Shown here one piece after another: positions 9,289 through 17,795 of a stretch of 64,000 nucleotides of DNA; within the stretch, counting starts at the first letter, position 1; each line of letters opens with the position of its first letter. Below the pieces are notes generated by a model that had not been told where the DNA came from, made no database searches, and saw only the letters and a list, made by a program, of their open reading frames with translations. The DNA is taken from contig NZ_QAGM01000011.1 in assembly GCF_003049725.1 (NCBI RefSeq), forward strand, positions 45,891 to 109,890, in the 5' to 3' direction. Position numbers and translations under genes: made by a program. The DNA is from Oceanimonas marisflavi (GTDB lineage: Bacteria > Pseudomonadota > Gammaproteobacteria > Enterobacterales > Aeromonadaceae).

Positions 9289-10301
9289 CGAAACAGCGGC
9301 CCGTAGAGCAAGCCGCCCCGGGACCAGGGCTGGTTCAGCCCCGCCGGCACATTGACCGGCGTGCCCGGGCCAAAGTGCCGCTGGTAGATTTCACTGTAGT
9401 TACCCACACTGCGAATGGCCTGATAGGCCCAGTTGGCGGGTAACCCCAGCCGCTCCCCCAGATCGCCTTTCACCCCCAGCAGGTTGCGTACTTCCTCGTC
9501 TTTGCTCTGACGGGCCGCCCGCTCAACGCCGCCTTGGGTTATGCCTTTTTCATCGGCCAGGATCAGAGCGTGGATCACGGCCCGGATCACCCGCTGCCAC
9601 CGGGCATCGTCATTGCGTACCATGGGTCCGATGGGCTCACGGGAAAGCAGCCCGGGCAACACCAGGTAGTGTTCGGGATTGTCGGCCCGGTGTGCCCGGC
9701 TGACGGCCAGGTTGATACGGTCATCCGTGTAGGCATCACAATGCCCCCGGAAAAAGCTGTCGCCGTTGGAAAACAGGACCCGGGCATGGATTTGATCCCG
9801 CTCCAGCAGGGTCAGCAAATTATGATGGGACGTGGTATTTTCCGCCACACAGACGGTTTTTCCGTCAAGATCGGCCAGGGTTTTAATGCCCGCTCCCTTG
9901 CGTACCATCAGCCCCTGGCCGTCGAACAGGTAAATGGCGGGAAACGCCACCTGGTATCTGTCTTCCCGCCCCATGCTCCAGGTGGAGTTGTACATCACCA
10001 CATCGCTGCGTTTTTGCTGCAGGGTGGTAAAACGGCTGCTGGCGTCCACTTCCACAAACTGTACCCGGCCGGGATCGCCAAACAGGGCGGCGGCAGTGGC
10101 GCGGCAGAAGTCCACGTAAAATCCGTGCCAGACACCGTTTTCATCAATGGCGCTGCGTCCGGGGTCATCCGGAAACACACCGCAACGAATGTCACCGTGA
10201 CGCATCACCTCCGCCAGTGTGCCAGCCTGAGCTGGCATGACCATCAGCCATATCAGCCACGCTGCCACCAGCCCGGCCTTGCCCATTATTCGAATAGCCA
10301 T
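9285..10301 (-). CDS. AapJ-like periplasmic amino-acid binding protein
   Basis: A family 3 extracellular solute-binding protein resembling AapJ, the general L-amino-acid binding component of ABC transporters. A signal peptide is clear (hydrophobic stretch ending in PAQA), followed by RCGVFPDDPGRSAID, GFYVDFCRATAAALFGD and the C-terminal VGNYSEIYQRHFG typical of this branch. ATG 10301 is preferred over GTG 10307 because AGG is 8 bases upstream of the ATG and too near the GTG. No ABC permease or ATPase gene is adjacent. Instead the next gene, overlapping by 4 bp, is a membrane diguanylate cyclase, so the protein may present a ligand to that sensor rather than feed a transporter. Confidence 0.85.
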   Translation of the reverse strand: MAIRIMGKAGLVAAWLIWLMVMPAQAGTLAEVMRHGDIRCGVFPDDPGRSAIDENGVWHGFYVDFCRATAAALFGDPGRVQFVEVDASSRFTTLQQKRSDVVMYNSTWSMGREDRYQVAFPAIYLFDGQGLMVRKGAGIKTLADLDGKTVCVAENTTSHHNLLTLLERDQIHARVLFSNGDSFFRGHCDAYTDDRINLAVSRAHRADNPEHYLVLPGLLSREPIGPMVRNDDARWQRVIRAVIHALILADEKGITQGGVERAARQSKDEEVRNLLGVKGDLGERLGLPANWAYQAIRSVGNYSEIYQRHFGPGTPVNVPAGLNQPWSRGGLLYGPLFR

Positions 10302-10523
10302 GACCACAACCTGCTATTGCTTCCATTATCCTGTTCAGCATGAGCCATTATTGAGAGAATGGCATAAAGCAACTACCATACCAATCCGATTACCGGTATG
10401 CCTCCAAAGGCAAGCTGATGAACATATCACCGTCTTTCTTTCAGGCAGCCCGCTTATACAGAGCAACGCAGCCAGCCATCAGCGGCTATTCTGACACTAT
10501 GTGTTACCGTCAGGAGGCCTGCC

Positions 10524-10958
10524 ATGCTCATCATTCTTACCGTCCAGCTGGTAGCCGGCATGTATGCCCACCACGACTGGGGATGCGAGCTGGAAATCGA
10601 CGATCAGTCTTCGCTGCATGATCTGCACGACGCCATTCAGCAGGCGGTGCGCTTTGACAACGATCACCTGTATTCCTTTTTTATTTCCCGCAAGGAGCAG
10701 GGTACCGAGCGCCAGCTGTTCGACGGTGAAGAGTTTTCTCACGATGCCGCCATTGCCGAGCTCTTTCCCCTGCCGAAAGGAAAAAAGCTGTTCTACTGGT
10801 TTGACTTTGGTGACGACTGGATTTTTCAGGTGTCCCGCTCCCGTAAAAAACCGAAAACCGGCTCGCCGGAACGGCAGTATCCACGCATGACCGGCGAAAC
10901 CGGCGTACGTCCGGTGCAGTATGAAGGCTATGATCCCCATGCCGAGCCGGAGTGGTGA
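10524..10958 (+). CDS. Plasmid pRiA4b ORF-3-like protein
   Basis: A 144 aa cytoplasmic protein of the PRiA4_ORF3 family (PF07929). The recognisable parts are LIILTVQL at the start, SSLHDLHDAIQQAVRFDNDHLYSFF in outline, and the FYWFDFGDDWIFQV core. The biochemical function of the family is unknown; members are found on plasmids, beside transposons and in chromosomes. AGGAGG lies 7 bases before ATG 10524. The next gene starts 3 bp after its stop, so the two are probably co-transcribed, although the partner is an exported sugar dehydrogenase. Confidence 0.8.
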   Translation: MLIILTVQLVAGMYAHHDWGCELEIDDQSSLHDLHDAIQQAVRFDNDHLYSFFISRKEQGTERQLFDGEEFSHDAAIAELFPLPKGKKLFYWFDFGDDWIFQVSRSRKKPKTGSPERQYPRMTGETGVRPVQYEGYDPHAEPEW

Positions 10959-10961
10959 ACC

Positions 10962-12053
10962 ATGTTCCGGCTTCTCGCTGCCCTGTTGCTGCTGAGCCTG
11001 CCGCTGACAGCGCAGGAATACAGGGTGCAGACCCTGGCCAGGGGGCTTCATCATCCCTGGGGCATGGCCGAACTGCCCGATGGCAGCCTGCTGATAAGCG
11101 AGCGCAGAGGCCGGCTGCTGCGCCTGACACCGGACGGAGAGCGCCGCCAGGTATCCGGCTTGCCGCCCATTGCCGCCAGCGGCCAGGGCGGCCTGCTCGA
11201 TCTGGCATTACACCCCGGCTTTGAGCACAGTCGCCTGCTGTATTTCAGCTTCAGTCAGCCCGGAACGGGGGGCGCCGGCACCGCCGTGGCCCGGGCCAGA
11301 CTGGCCGGTGATCGGCTGGAGCAATTACAGATACTATTTGAGCAGGTGCCCAAAACTCACGGCCGGGCCCATTTCGGCTCGCGGCTTGCGTTTGATCCCG
11401 ATGGTTATCTTTTTATTACCACAGGCGATCGTTATCACAGCCGCCATCAGGCACAAAAACTCGACAATCATCTCGGCAAGATACTGCGCCTGCACGACAA
11501 CGGCCGGGTGCCCGCCGACAACCCTTTTGTTAACACACCCGGCGCCCGGCCCGAAATCTGGAGTCTGGGCCACCGCAATGTGCAGGGGGCCGCGATTCAT
11601 CCGGGCACCGGCGAGCTGTGGGCCCACGAACACGGTCCTCAGGGTGGTGACGAAGTCAACCACATCAAAAAAGGCGCCAACTACGGCTGGCCGGTGGTGA
11701 CCTTTGGTGAAGAATACGGCGGCGGCACCATTGGCGAGGGCACCAGCAAGGCCGGCATGGCGGATCCGCTCTGGGTGTGGGTGCCCTCCATCGCTCCCTC
11801 GGGCATGCTGTTTTACAGCGGTAATGCCTTTCCCGAATGGCAGGGAAACCTGTTTATCGGCGCCCTGGCCGGACGAAAACTGGTGCGGCTGGAACTGGAC
11901 GGAACCCGGGTGACGGGTGAGCATCATTTGCTGCGTGATCTGAATATGCGTATTCGCACCCTGCATCAGGCCGCCGACGGTGGTATTTACGTGCTGACCG
12001 ATGCAGACGACGGCCGGTTGCTGAAGCTGATGCCGGCTTCAGCCAAGGGCTGA
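10962..12053 (+). CDS. PQQ-dependent aldose sugar dehydrogenase (YliI-like)
   Basis: A secreted six-bladed propeller dehydrogenase (GSDH family, PF07995) that oxidises aldoses to lactones with PQQ. The 363 aa protein has a signal peptide ending LPLTAQ. Family landmarks are LHHPWGMAELPDG, GQGGLLDLALHPGF, DNHLGKILRL, IWSLGHRNVQG, HEHGPQGGDE and NYGWPVVTFGEEY, covering the conserved Arg-Asn and His residues around the cofactor and calcium sites. No PQQ biosynthesis genes are in the window. It sits 3 bp behind the pRiA4b-like gene. Confidence 0.88.
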   Translation: MFRLLAALLLLSLPLTAQEYRVQTLARGLHHPWGMAELPDGSLLISERRGRLLRLTPDGERRQVSGLPPIAASGQGGLLDLALHPGFEHSRLLYFSFSQPGTGGAGTAVARARLAGDRLEQLQILFEQVPKTHGRAHFGSRLAFDPDGYLFITTGDRYHSRHQAQKLDNHLGKILRLHDNGRVPADNPFVNTPGARPEIWSLGHRNVQGAAIHPGTGELWAHEHGPQGGDEVNHIKKGANYGWPVVTFGEEYGGGTIGEGTSKAGMADPLWVWVPSIAPSGMLFYSGNAFPEWQGNLFIGALAGRKLVRLELDGTRVTGEHHLLRDLNMRIRTLHQAADGGIYVLTDADDGRLLKLMPASAKG

Positions 12054-12130
12054 TTTTGCCGCTGAAATGGGGTAACCTGTAACAACTGTACTTTATTTAA
12101 GTTACTTTTGTGAACAATAAGGAAGGCAAT

Positions 12131-12580
12131 ATGAGCGACAAGATCTGGAACGTCTACCTCTCCGGCGAGATCCACACCGACTGGCGCGAGCAAATCATCA
12201 ATGGCTGCGAAGCCAAGGGCCTGAAAGTGCGCTTCAGCTCCGCCGTGACCGATCACGACGCCAGCGACATGGTCGGCGTGAACATTCTGGGCAGCGAGGA
12301 AGACAACTTCTGGCGTGATCGCAAGGCCTCCGGCATCAACAGCATTCGTACCTCCACCCATATCAAGGAAGCGGATCTGGTAGTGGTGCGTTTCGGCCCC
12401 AAATACAAGCAGTGGAACGCCGCTTTTGACGCCGGCTTTGCCGTGGCGTCCGGTGTGCCCATTATCACCCTGCACGATGCCGAAAACGACCACCCGCTGA
12501 AGGAAGTGGACGAGGCTGCCAAGGCGACCTGCCGCCACCCCGAGCAGGTGGTAGAGATCCTGGCCTACCTGATGTCCTGA
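12131..12580 (+). CDS. ytoQ: YtoQ family protein (nucleoside deoxyribosyltransferase-like fold)
   Basis: A 149 aa cytoplasmic protein related to Bacillus YtoQ, in the Nuc_deoxyri_tr3 family. The start NVYLSGEIHTDWREQI, the GSEEDNFWRD segment and the EADLVVVRFG strand are typical. The fold is that of nucleoside 2-deoxyribosyltransferases, but the activity of this subgroup is not established. The frame opens at GTG 12110; AAGGAAGG just before ATG 12131 fixes the start. It is a single-gene unit closed by a strong terminator. Confidence 0.82.
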   Translation: MSDKIWNVYLSGEIHTDWREQIINGCEAKGLKVRFSSAVTDHDASDMVGVNILGSEEDNFWRDRKASGINSIRTSTHIKEADLVVVRFGPKYKQWNAAFDAGFAVASGVPIITLHDAENDHPLKEVDEAAKATCRHPEQVVEILAYLMS

Positions 12581-12601
12581 TAGACAGCAGTGAAAATCTT
12601 C

Positions 12602-12629
12602 AAACGGAGCCTTAATGGCTCCGTTTTTA
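12602..12629 (+). terminator. Terminator of ytoQ
   Basis: Perfect 10 bp stem AAACGGAGCC/GGCTCCGTTT with a TTAAT loop, running into further Ts. Confidence 0.88.
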
Positions 12630-12732
12630 CTTCCATGTGCCGGTTTCTGTCGGCCGGTGGCCACCTGTGGCTTTGTGACACCCGGTTCTGCTTTACACTG
12701 TGGACGAATGTTACTGAACAGGTTTGGCTTTC

Positions 12733-13086
12733 ATGAATGCCCGTTTCCTTGCCCTGCTGCTTCTGGCCACGCCGTTAATGGCCGCCGAACCAGTCTGGGT
12801 GGATGTACGCAGTCCCGAGGAGTATCAGCAGGACCACCTGCCGGGCGCCGTGCTCATTCCCCATACTCATATCGCCCGGGGCGTGACCGAGCGCTTTCCC
12901 AACCGCAGCACGCCCATCAACCTCTACGGCGAAGACGGTCACCGCTCGCGCATGGCCATGGAAGCCCTGCAGGCACTGGGCTACAGCCGGGTGGAAGACT
13001 TTGGCAGCCTGAACAATATTCGTGGCGAAGAGCCTGCACCGGCACTACTGCCACAAGCTGCGGGACACGTTCTGCCTGCGGAGTAA
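12733..13086 (+). CDS. Exported rhodanese-like protein lacking the catalytic cysteine
   Basis: A 117 aa single-domain rhodanese with a signal peptide (cleavage near LMAAE), resembling periplasmic PspE. The fold motifs are present: VWVDVRSPEEYQQDHLPGA, and ALGYSRVEDFGSLNNI near the end. The active-site loop should read Cys-x-x-x-x-x-Ser; here it is GEDGHRS, with Gly66 where PspE has Cys. Sulfur transfer by the usual persulfide is therefore not expected, and a binding or structural role is more likely. ATG 12733 follows AGG at 10 bases; an upstream TTG (12724) is possible. It is convergent with the antiporter gene, 7 bp apart. Confidence 0.82.
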   Translation: MNARFLALLLLATPLMAAEPVWVDVRSPEEYQQDHLPGAVLIPHTHIARGVTERFPNRSTPINLYGEDGHRSRMAMEALQALGYSRVEDFGSLNNIRGEEPAPALLPQAAGHVLPAE

Positions 13087-13093
13087 GCCGTTA

Positions 13094-14815
13094 TCACGAC
13101 GGCTCATGCTCACGCATACCTACTTTCAGAATGCGATCGCCGTCGACATCCGCGACCGTCCAGATCATGCCGTAACGTATAAAGTGATCCCCCACCACAG
13201 GATGACCGCTGCTGCCGGCCAGCATAAAGTCCCCCAGGGTCAGATCCTGCTCGTCGAAAGGCACATCCACACCATACATCAGCGCCACATCCCCCATGCG
13301 CGCACTGGCATCAAGAATAAAGTCGCCAAAGAAAGCCCGGGCTTTTTCACGGGCCACCTCAATATCACCACCAAACATATTGTTCAGGGTCTTGAGGTGA
13401 GTGCTGCGGCCAATGACGCAGAGCACATCATTGATGGCCAGCCGGGTGCTGCCCGACGCAGGCAGCAGGTTTTCGCCCCGGAATACCGCCGCCACCCGGC
13501 AATGGGGGGGGAAAGTCAGCTGCCGCACCACCACACCGTCGAGGGACTGACTTTCCACCTGATAGAGAAACATTTCAAAATCGTCTTCCTTGAAAATACC
13601 CAGCATGGAGCGACGCCGGGGCGCCGGCTCCGGCGGCACTTCCACTTCCAGCCAGCGGGCGACCGGTGGCAGCGTGGAGCCCTGCACCAGCAGGGAAATC
13701 AGCACCACAAAGAAGGCCACGTTAAACAGCATGCTCCCTTCCTCAATGCCGGCCATCAGCGGGAAAATCGCCAGCACAATGGGCACGGCGCCCCGCAGCC
13801 CCACCCAGGAGATAAAGCCCAGTTCCCGGGCATTAAAACGGAAAAACGGCAGCAGTGAAGCCAGCACCGCCAGCGGCCGGGCAATAAAGATCATGGCCAG
13901 GGCAATCAGGCTGGCGGGCAGCACCAGCGCCCACATGTCGGCGGGCGAAATGAGCAGCCCCAGCACCAGAAACAGGCCAATCTGGCTGAGCCAGGCCAGA
14001 CCGTCGAACACCGGCAAAATCGCCTCCAGATTGCGCAGCCGGGAGTTGCCCAGCACCAGTCCGGCCAGGTATACCGCCAGAAAACCACTGCCTTCCAGCA
14101 CGGCGGTCAGGGCAAACAGGGTCAGGCCAAAACCGGCCACCAGCAGTGGATATAATCCCGAAGCCAGGTGCACCCGCCGAATCAGCTGTACCAGCAGCCA
14201 GCCGCCCGCCAGGCCGGCCAGGGCCCCCACGCCAAACTGACTCAGCAGAAACAGCAGGGCGTCGCCCATGCTGTTCATTTCACCGGTGATCAGCGCAATC
14301 AGGGTCAGGGTCAGAAAGATGGCCATGGGATCGTTGGTGCCCGATTCAATCTCAAGCGACGCGCCCACCCGCTGGTTCAGCTGCATGCCCCTGCCCCCGA
14401 GCAGGGAAAATACCGCCGCCGCATCGGTAGAGCCCACAATGGCCCCCAGCAGCAGCCCCTGCAGCCAGCCCAGATCGAGAATATACACCGCCAGCAGACC
14501 GGTAATGCCGCTGGTGATCACCACTCCCAGGGTCGCCAGGCTGAGCGCCGGTTTGAGCCCCACCCGAAAGGTATCCATGCGGGTGCGCATGCCACCATCG
14601 AGCAAAATAATGGCCAGGGCCAGGTTGCCCACGGTATAGGCCAGGGAATAACTCTCGAACTGAATGCCACCGGGCCCGCTTTCACCGGCGAGCATGCCAA
14701 TTAACAGAAAAATCAGCAGAATGGGAATGCCTGAACGCGCCGACACCAGGGTGGCCAGCACGCTCAGGCACAACAACACGCCGGTCAGCAAAAACAGATG
14801 TTCGATATTATCCAA
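13094..14815 (-). CDS. nhaP2: K+/H+ antiporter NhaP2 (CvrA)
   Basis: A CPA1 exchanger of the inner membrane that expels K+ in exchange for protons. Residues about 1-390 form the exchanger core with LAIILLDGGMRT, GAIVGSTDAAAVFSLLGG, SLEIESGTNDPMAIFLTL and FISWVGLRGAVPI. A TrkA-C-like domain (about 400-490, FPPHCRVAAVFRG) and a C-terminal CorC/HlyC-like domain ending IWTVADVDGDRILKVG follow. The 573 aa length matches E. coli CvrA. The start is a TTG giving MDNIEHLFLL, with GGAA 8 bases upstream. It is probably a single-gene unit. Confidence 0.93.
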   Translation of the reverse strand: MDNIEHLFLLTGVLLCLSVLATLVSARSGIPILLIFLLIGMLAGESGPGGIQFESYSLAYTVGNLALAIILLDGGMRTRMDTFRVGLKPALSLATLGVVITSGITGLLAVYILDLGWLQGLLLGAIVGSTDAAAVFSLLGGRGMQLNQRVGASLEIESGTNDPMAIFLTLTLIALITGEMNSMGDALLFLLSQFGVGALAGLAGGWLLVQLIRRVHLASGLYPLLVAGFGLTLFALTAVLEGSGFLAVYLAGLVLGNSRLRNLEAILPVFDGLAWLSQIGLFLVLGLLISPADMWALVLPASLIALAMIFIARPLAVLASLLPFFRFNARELGFISWVGLRGAVPIVLAIFPLMAGIEEGSMLFNVAFFVVLISLLVQGSTLPPVARWLEVEVPPEPAPRRRSMLGIFKEDDFEMFLYQVESQSLDGVVVRQLTFPPHCRVAAVFRGENLLPASGSTRLAINDVLCVIGRSTHLKTLNNMFGGDIEVAREKARAFFGDFILDASARMGDVALMYGVDVPFDEQDLTLGDFMLAGSSGHPVVGDHFIRYGMIWTVADVDGDRILKVGMREHEPS

Positions 14816-14912
14816 TATTGTTATTCCAGTGCGTTTTTAGATGCGAGTGTTATATCACAATCGAGTAGAAACCCCGGAAGTGAATTTTTAATGGCTATTT
14901 TGAAATATAAAT

Positions 14913-15452
14913 TCAACCAGGATTTTTCCACTCGTTCAGCACCCGCTGATAACAGGCCAGATCGGCGTCACTGAACAGCACAAACCGGACTCGCTTCAGA
15001 CTGCTGCAAGCCGGCAGCGTTGTTAAGACGGTATTGATCGCCACCTGCGCCGCCGGCTCGACAGGATAGCCAAAGATGCCGGTGGAAATGGCCGGAAAAG
15101 CCACCGACAAAAGCCCGTGTTGCTCGCACAATGTCATGGCCTCGCGATAACAGGACGCCAGCAGAATATCGGCGGGCTCATCCACCCCGTAGACCGGCCC
15201 CAGGCAGTGGATCACATGGGCATTAGGCAAGCGGTGCCCTCCGGTGATCACCGCCTGCCCCGGCCGTATGGGCGCCAGCGGCCGGCATTCCTGCGCCAGC
15301 CCGGGACCGGCGGCCCGGTGAATGGCCCCGCACACCCCGCCCCCGGGCAACAATGCGCCGTTGGCGGCATTGACGATGGCGTCCATGTCGGGCTGCTGGG
15401 TAATGTCGCCCTGGACACATTCGATGCATACATTGTCTTGCCATCGTTTCAT
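14913..15452 (-). CDS. Macro-domain O-acetyl-ADP-ribose deacetylase
   Basis: A 179 aa stand-alone macro domain of the YmdB type, expected to hydrolyse O-acetyl-ADP-ribose and possibly remove mono-ADP-ribose. The signatures are QGDITQQPDMDAIVNAANG, LLPGGGVCGAIHRAAG (ribose and phosphate loop) and AFPAISTGIFGYPVEPAA (second loop). A strong GAGGAGG precedes the ATG. It is divergent from the Na+/phosphate transporter across a 165 bp spacer that carries PHO-box-like repeats, so phosphate control of this gene too is possible but not shown. Confidence 0.9.
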   Translation of the reverse strand: MKRWQDNVCIECVQGDITQQPDMDAIVNAANGALLPGGGVCGAIHRAAGPGLAQECRPLAPIRPGQAVITGGHRLPNAHVIHCLGPVYGVDEPADILLASCYREAMTLCEQHGLLSVAFPAISTGIFGYPVEPAAQVAINTVLTTLPACSSLKRVRFVLFSDADLACYQRVLNEWKNPG

Positions 15453-15536
15453 GAGCTTGCCTCCTCGCCGTTAAAGTTCCAATCGAAACCCAAACCCTGC
15501 AATTTAACAACGGCCCCGACCACCACCGTCATCAAA

Positions 15537-15573
15537 GTGTCACTCCAGTGTCACACTGTAATAAAACCGTCAT
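15537..15573 (+). promoter_or_regulatory. Tandem PHO-box-like repeats upstream of the phosphate transporter
   Basis: Four heptamers resembling the PhoB half-site CTGTCAT stand at 15537 (GTGTCAC), 15548 (GTGTCAC), 15556 (CTGTAAT) and 15567 (CCGTCAT). Each pair starts 11 bp apart with a 4-base spacer, the geometry of a PHO box. A -10-like CATAGT at 15583-15588 follows ten bases after the last repeat, the usual PhoB-activated arrangement without a good -35. The gene behind it encodes a phosphate transporter. Confidence 0.7.
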
Positions 15574-15617
15574 ATTGGGGCGGCATAGTGCGCGCATCAT
15601 GACGATGAGGATGTACC

Positions 15618-16781
15618 ATGAGCACTGACACTTCCGCCCTGCCCGCTTCCGCCGCCCCCGGTCAAAGCCTGCCCCGCTGGGCGTCCTGGCTGCTGGTGGC
15701 CACCCTGGTTTATCTGCTGCTGGCTGCTGTGGGCGCCATTGGCAGTGGCTTTAAGGCCGCCGCCGGCGACGATGCCAAGGCCCTGTTTGAATTTGCTTCC
15801 AATCCGCTGATTGCGCTGATTATCGGTGTGGTAGCCACGGCGCTGATCCAGAGCTCCAGCACCGTCACCTCTATTATCGTCGGCATGGTGGCCGGCGGCC
15901 TGCCGGTGGCCATTGCCATTCCCATGGTGATGGGTGCCAATATCGGCACCTCCCTGACCAGCACTCTGGTGAGTCTGGGCCATGTGCGCAACGGCGAGGA
16001 ATTTCGCCGCGCCTTTTCTGCCGCCACCGTGCACGACAGCTTTAACCTGCTGGCGGTGGCCATTGTGCTGCCCCTGGAACTGCTGTTCCAGCCCCTGGCC
16101 ACCGTATCGGGCTGGCTGTCGGCGCTGCTGGTGAGTGATGCCAGCATGAGCATAAAAGACATGAACTTTATGAAGGCCATGCTGGCGCCCGCCACCGGCA
16201 TGATGAAGGAAAGCGTGGCCTGGCTGCCCGGCATCTGGTCCGGCGTGGCGCTCATTCTGCTGGGTATCGGTCTGATCCTGATGGTAGTGACCCAGATCGG
16301 CAAGGTGCTGCGCACCCTGATGGAAGGCCGGGCCATGGGCATTCTGCGTACCGCCGTGGGTCGCGGCCCGGTATCCGGCATGGCCTCGGGCACCCTGGTC
16401 ACCGTGCTGGTGCAGTCTTCCTCCACCACCACTTCGCTGATTGTGCCCCTGGCCGGCTCCGGCATGTTCAGCCTGAAGCAGGTGTATCCCTTTATTCTGG
16501 GCAGCAATATCGGTACCACCATTACCGCTCTGCTGGCCGCCACCGCCATTACCGGCGCCTCGGCCATGGTAGCCCTGCAAATCGCTCTGGTGCACCTGCT
16601 GTTCAACATCATGGCCATCGCGCTGATTTACGTGCTGCCGGTGCTGCGCGCCCTGCCCATGTACATGGCCGAAGGTCTGGCCGGGCTGGCCCAGCGCAAC
16701 AAGGGCTATGTGGCAGCCTATATCGTCGGCGTCTTCTTCGCCCTGCCTCTGGGCCTGGTGGGCCTCAGCCAGTGGCTGTAA
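15618..16781 (+). CDS. nptA: Na+/phosphate cotransporter (NptA type)
   Basis: An inner-membrane sodium-dependent phosphate importer of the PNaS (SLC34-like) family. The two inverted family repeats are clear: TALIQSSSTVTSIIVG with GANIGTSLTSTLVSLG in the first half, and TVLVQSSSTTTSLIVP with GSNIGTTITALLA in the second. The 387 aa length equals Vibrio NptA. No C-terminal PhoU-like domain is present, which separates it from the longer YjbB type. The PHO-box-like repeats upstream make induction by phosphate starvation likely. A hairpin terminator follows. Confidence 0.9.
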   Translation: MSTDTSALPASAAPGQSLPRWASWLLVATLVYLLLAAVGAIGSGFKAAAGDDAKALFEFASNPLIALIIGVVATALIQSSSTVTSIIVGMVAGGLPVAIAIPMVMGANIGTSLTSTLVSLGHVRNGEEFRRAFSAATVHDSFNLLAVAIVLPLELLFQPLATVSGWLSALLVSDASMSIKDMNFMKAMLAPATGMMKESVAWLPGIWSGVALILLGIGLILMVVTQIGKVLRTLMEGRAMGILRTAVGRGPVSGMASGTLVTVLVQSSSTTTSLIVPLAGSGMFSLKQVYPFILGSNIGTTITALLAATAITGASAMVALQIALVHLLFNIMAIALIYVLPVLRALPMYMAEGLAGLAQRNKGYVAAYIVGVFFALPLGLVGLSQWL

Positions 16782-16805
16782 GCTGACCACCCGAGTGGAG
16801 TTATC

Positions 16806-16840
16806 AAAAGCAGGCCGCTAAAATGGCGCCTGCTTTTTTT
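16806..16840 (+). terminator. Terminator of nptA
   Basis: Stem AAAAGCAGG/CCTGCTTTT with an imperfect GC-rich upper part and a T-run. The next gene starts 17 bases later. Confidence 0.75.
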
Positions 16841-16856
16841 CTTGCCGGACAACGCC

Positions 16857-17795
16857 ATGGACACCACCGCCCTGCCTGCCTTTCAGGCTCACCTGCACAC
16901 CGCCCTGGAACACCTGCCCGCCGAGGCCCGCCGGCTGTTTCACGGCCGGGGCCGGCGCTGGCCCGGGCTGGAGCAGCTGACTGCCGACTGGCTCGATGGC
17001 CAGTTGCTGGTCAGCCTGTTCCGGGAGCCGGCACCTGAGTTTCTGAGCACCCTGGTCAGCCTGCTGAAGGAGCTTGCCACCACTCAGGCCTGGCAACAGA
17101 GCGGGGCCAGGGCGCTACTGCTGCAGCACCGCGGCCGCGAGGGCGCACCGCTGGAGGTGATCTGGGGGGAGCTTGAGCCCAGCCCTGTGGTGCGCGAGCA
17201 CGGGCTGAACTACCAGCTGACCCTGGGCCGCAACCAGAATCACGGCCTGTTTCTGGATATGCGCCTGGGCCGGCAGTGGGTGCGACAGCAGTCACAGGGC
17301 AAACGGGTGCTAAACCTGTTCGCCTACACCTGCGGCTTTTCCGTGGCCGCCATCGCCGGCGGTGCCGAGCGAGTGGTGAATCTGGATATGGCCAAATCGT
17401 CACTCTCCCGGGGCCGGGACAACCACCGGCTGAATCATCACGATCTGAGCCGGGTCGGCTTTCTCGGCCACGAACTGTTCAAGTCCTGGGGCAAGGTGCG
17501 CAAACTGGGGCCTTACGAGCTCATCATTATCGACCCGCCGTCGTTCCAGAAGGGCAGCTTTGCCCTTACCAAAGACTACGCAAAGATCCTGCGCCGGCTG
17601 CCGGAGCTGCTAACCGAACAGGGCACCGTGCTGGCCTGCGTCAACGATCCCGATATTGATTCCCGCTTTCTGATCGACGGCATGAAAGAGCAGGCACCAC
17701 AGCTGCGCTTTGTACAGCGCCTCGACAACCCGCCCGAGTTTGCCGACATTGATCCCGAGGCGGGGCTCAAGGCGCTGGTGTTTGCTCAGGGTTAA
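16857..17795 (+). CDS. Class I SAM-dependent methyltransferase, RlmI/RlmK-like
   Basis: A 312 aa enzyme of the Methyltrans_SAM family (PF10672), related to the 23S rRNA cytosine/guanine methyltransferases RlmI and the C-terminal half of RlmKL. SAM motif I is VLNLFAYTCGFSVAA, the acidic ribose ligand is in VVNLDMAKSS, and the catalytic-type motif is ELIIIDPPSFQKGSF. NQNHGLFLDMR before motif I is conserved in the RlmK branch. No PUA or THUMP domain is attached, so the RNA target is not certain. ATG 16857 is preferred over TTG 16842, but neither has a strong ribosome site. Its 3' end overlaps the convergent transporter gene by 29 bp. Confidence 0.82.
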   Translation: MDTTALPAFQAHLHTALEHLPAEARRLFHGRGRRWPGLEQLTADWLDGQLLVSLFREPAPEFLSTLVSLLKELATTQAWQQSGARALLLQHRGREGAPLEVIWGELEPSPVVREHGLNYQLTLGRNQNHGLFLDMRLGRQWVRQQSQGKRVLNLFAYTCGFSVAAIAGGAERVVNLDMAKSSLSRGRDNHRLNHHDLSRVGFLGHELFKSWGKVRKLGPYELIIIDPPSFQKGSFALTKDYAKILRRLPELLTEQGTVLACVNDPDIDSRFLIDGMKEQAPQLRFVQRLDNPPEFADIDPEAGLKALVFAQG

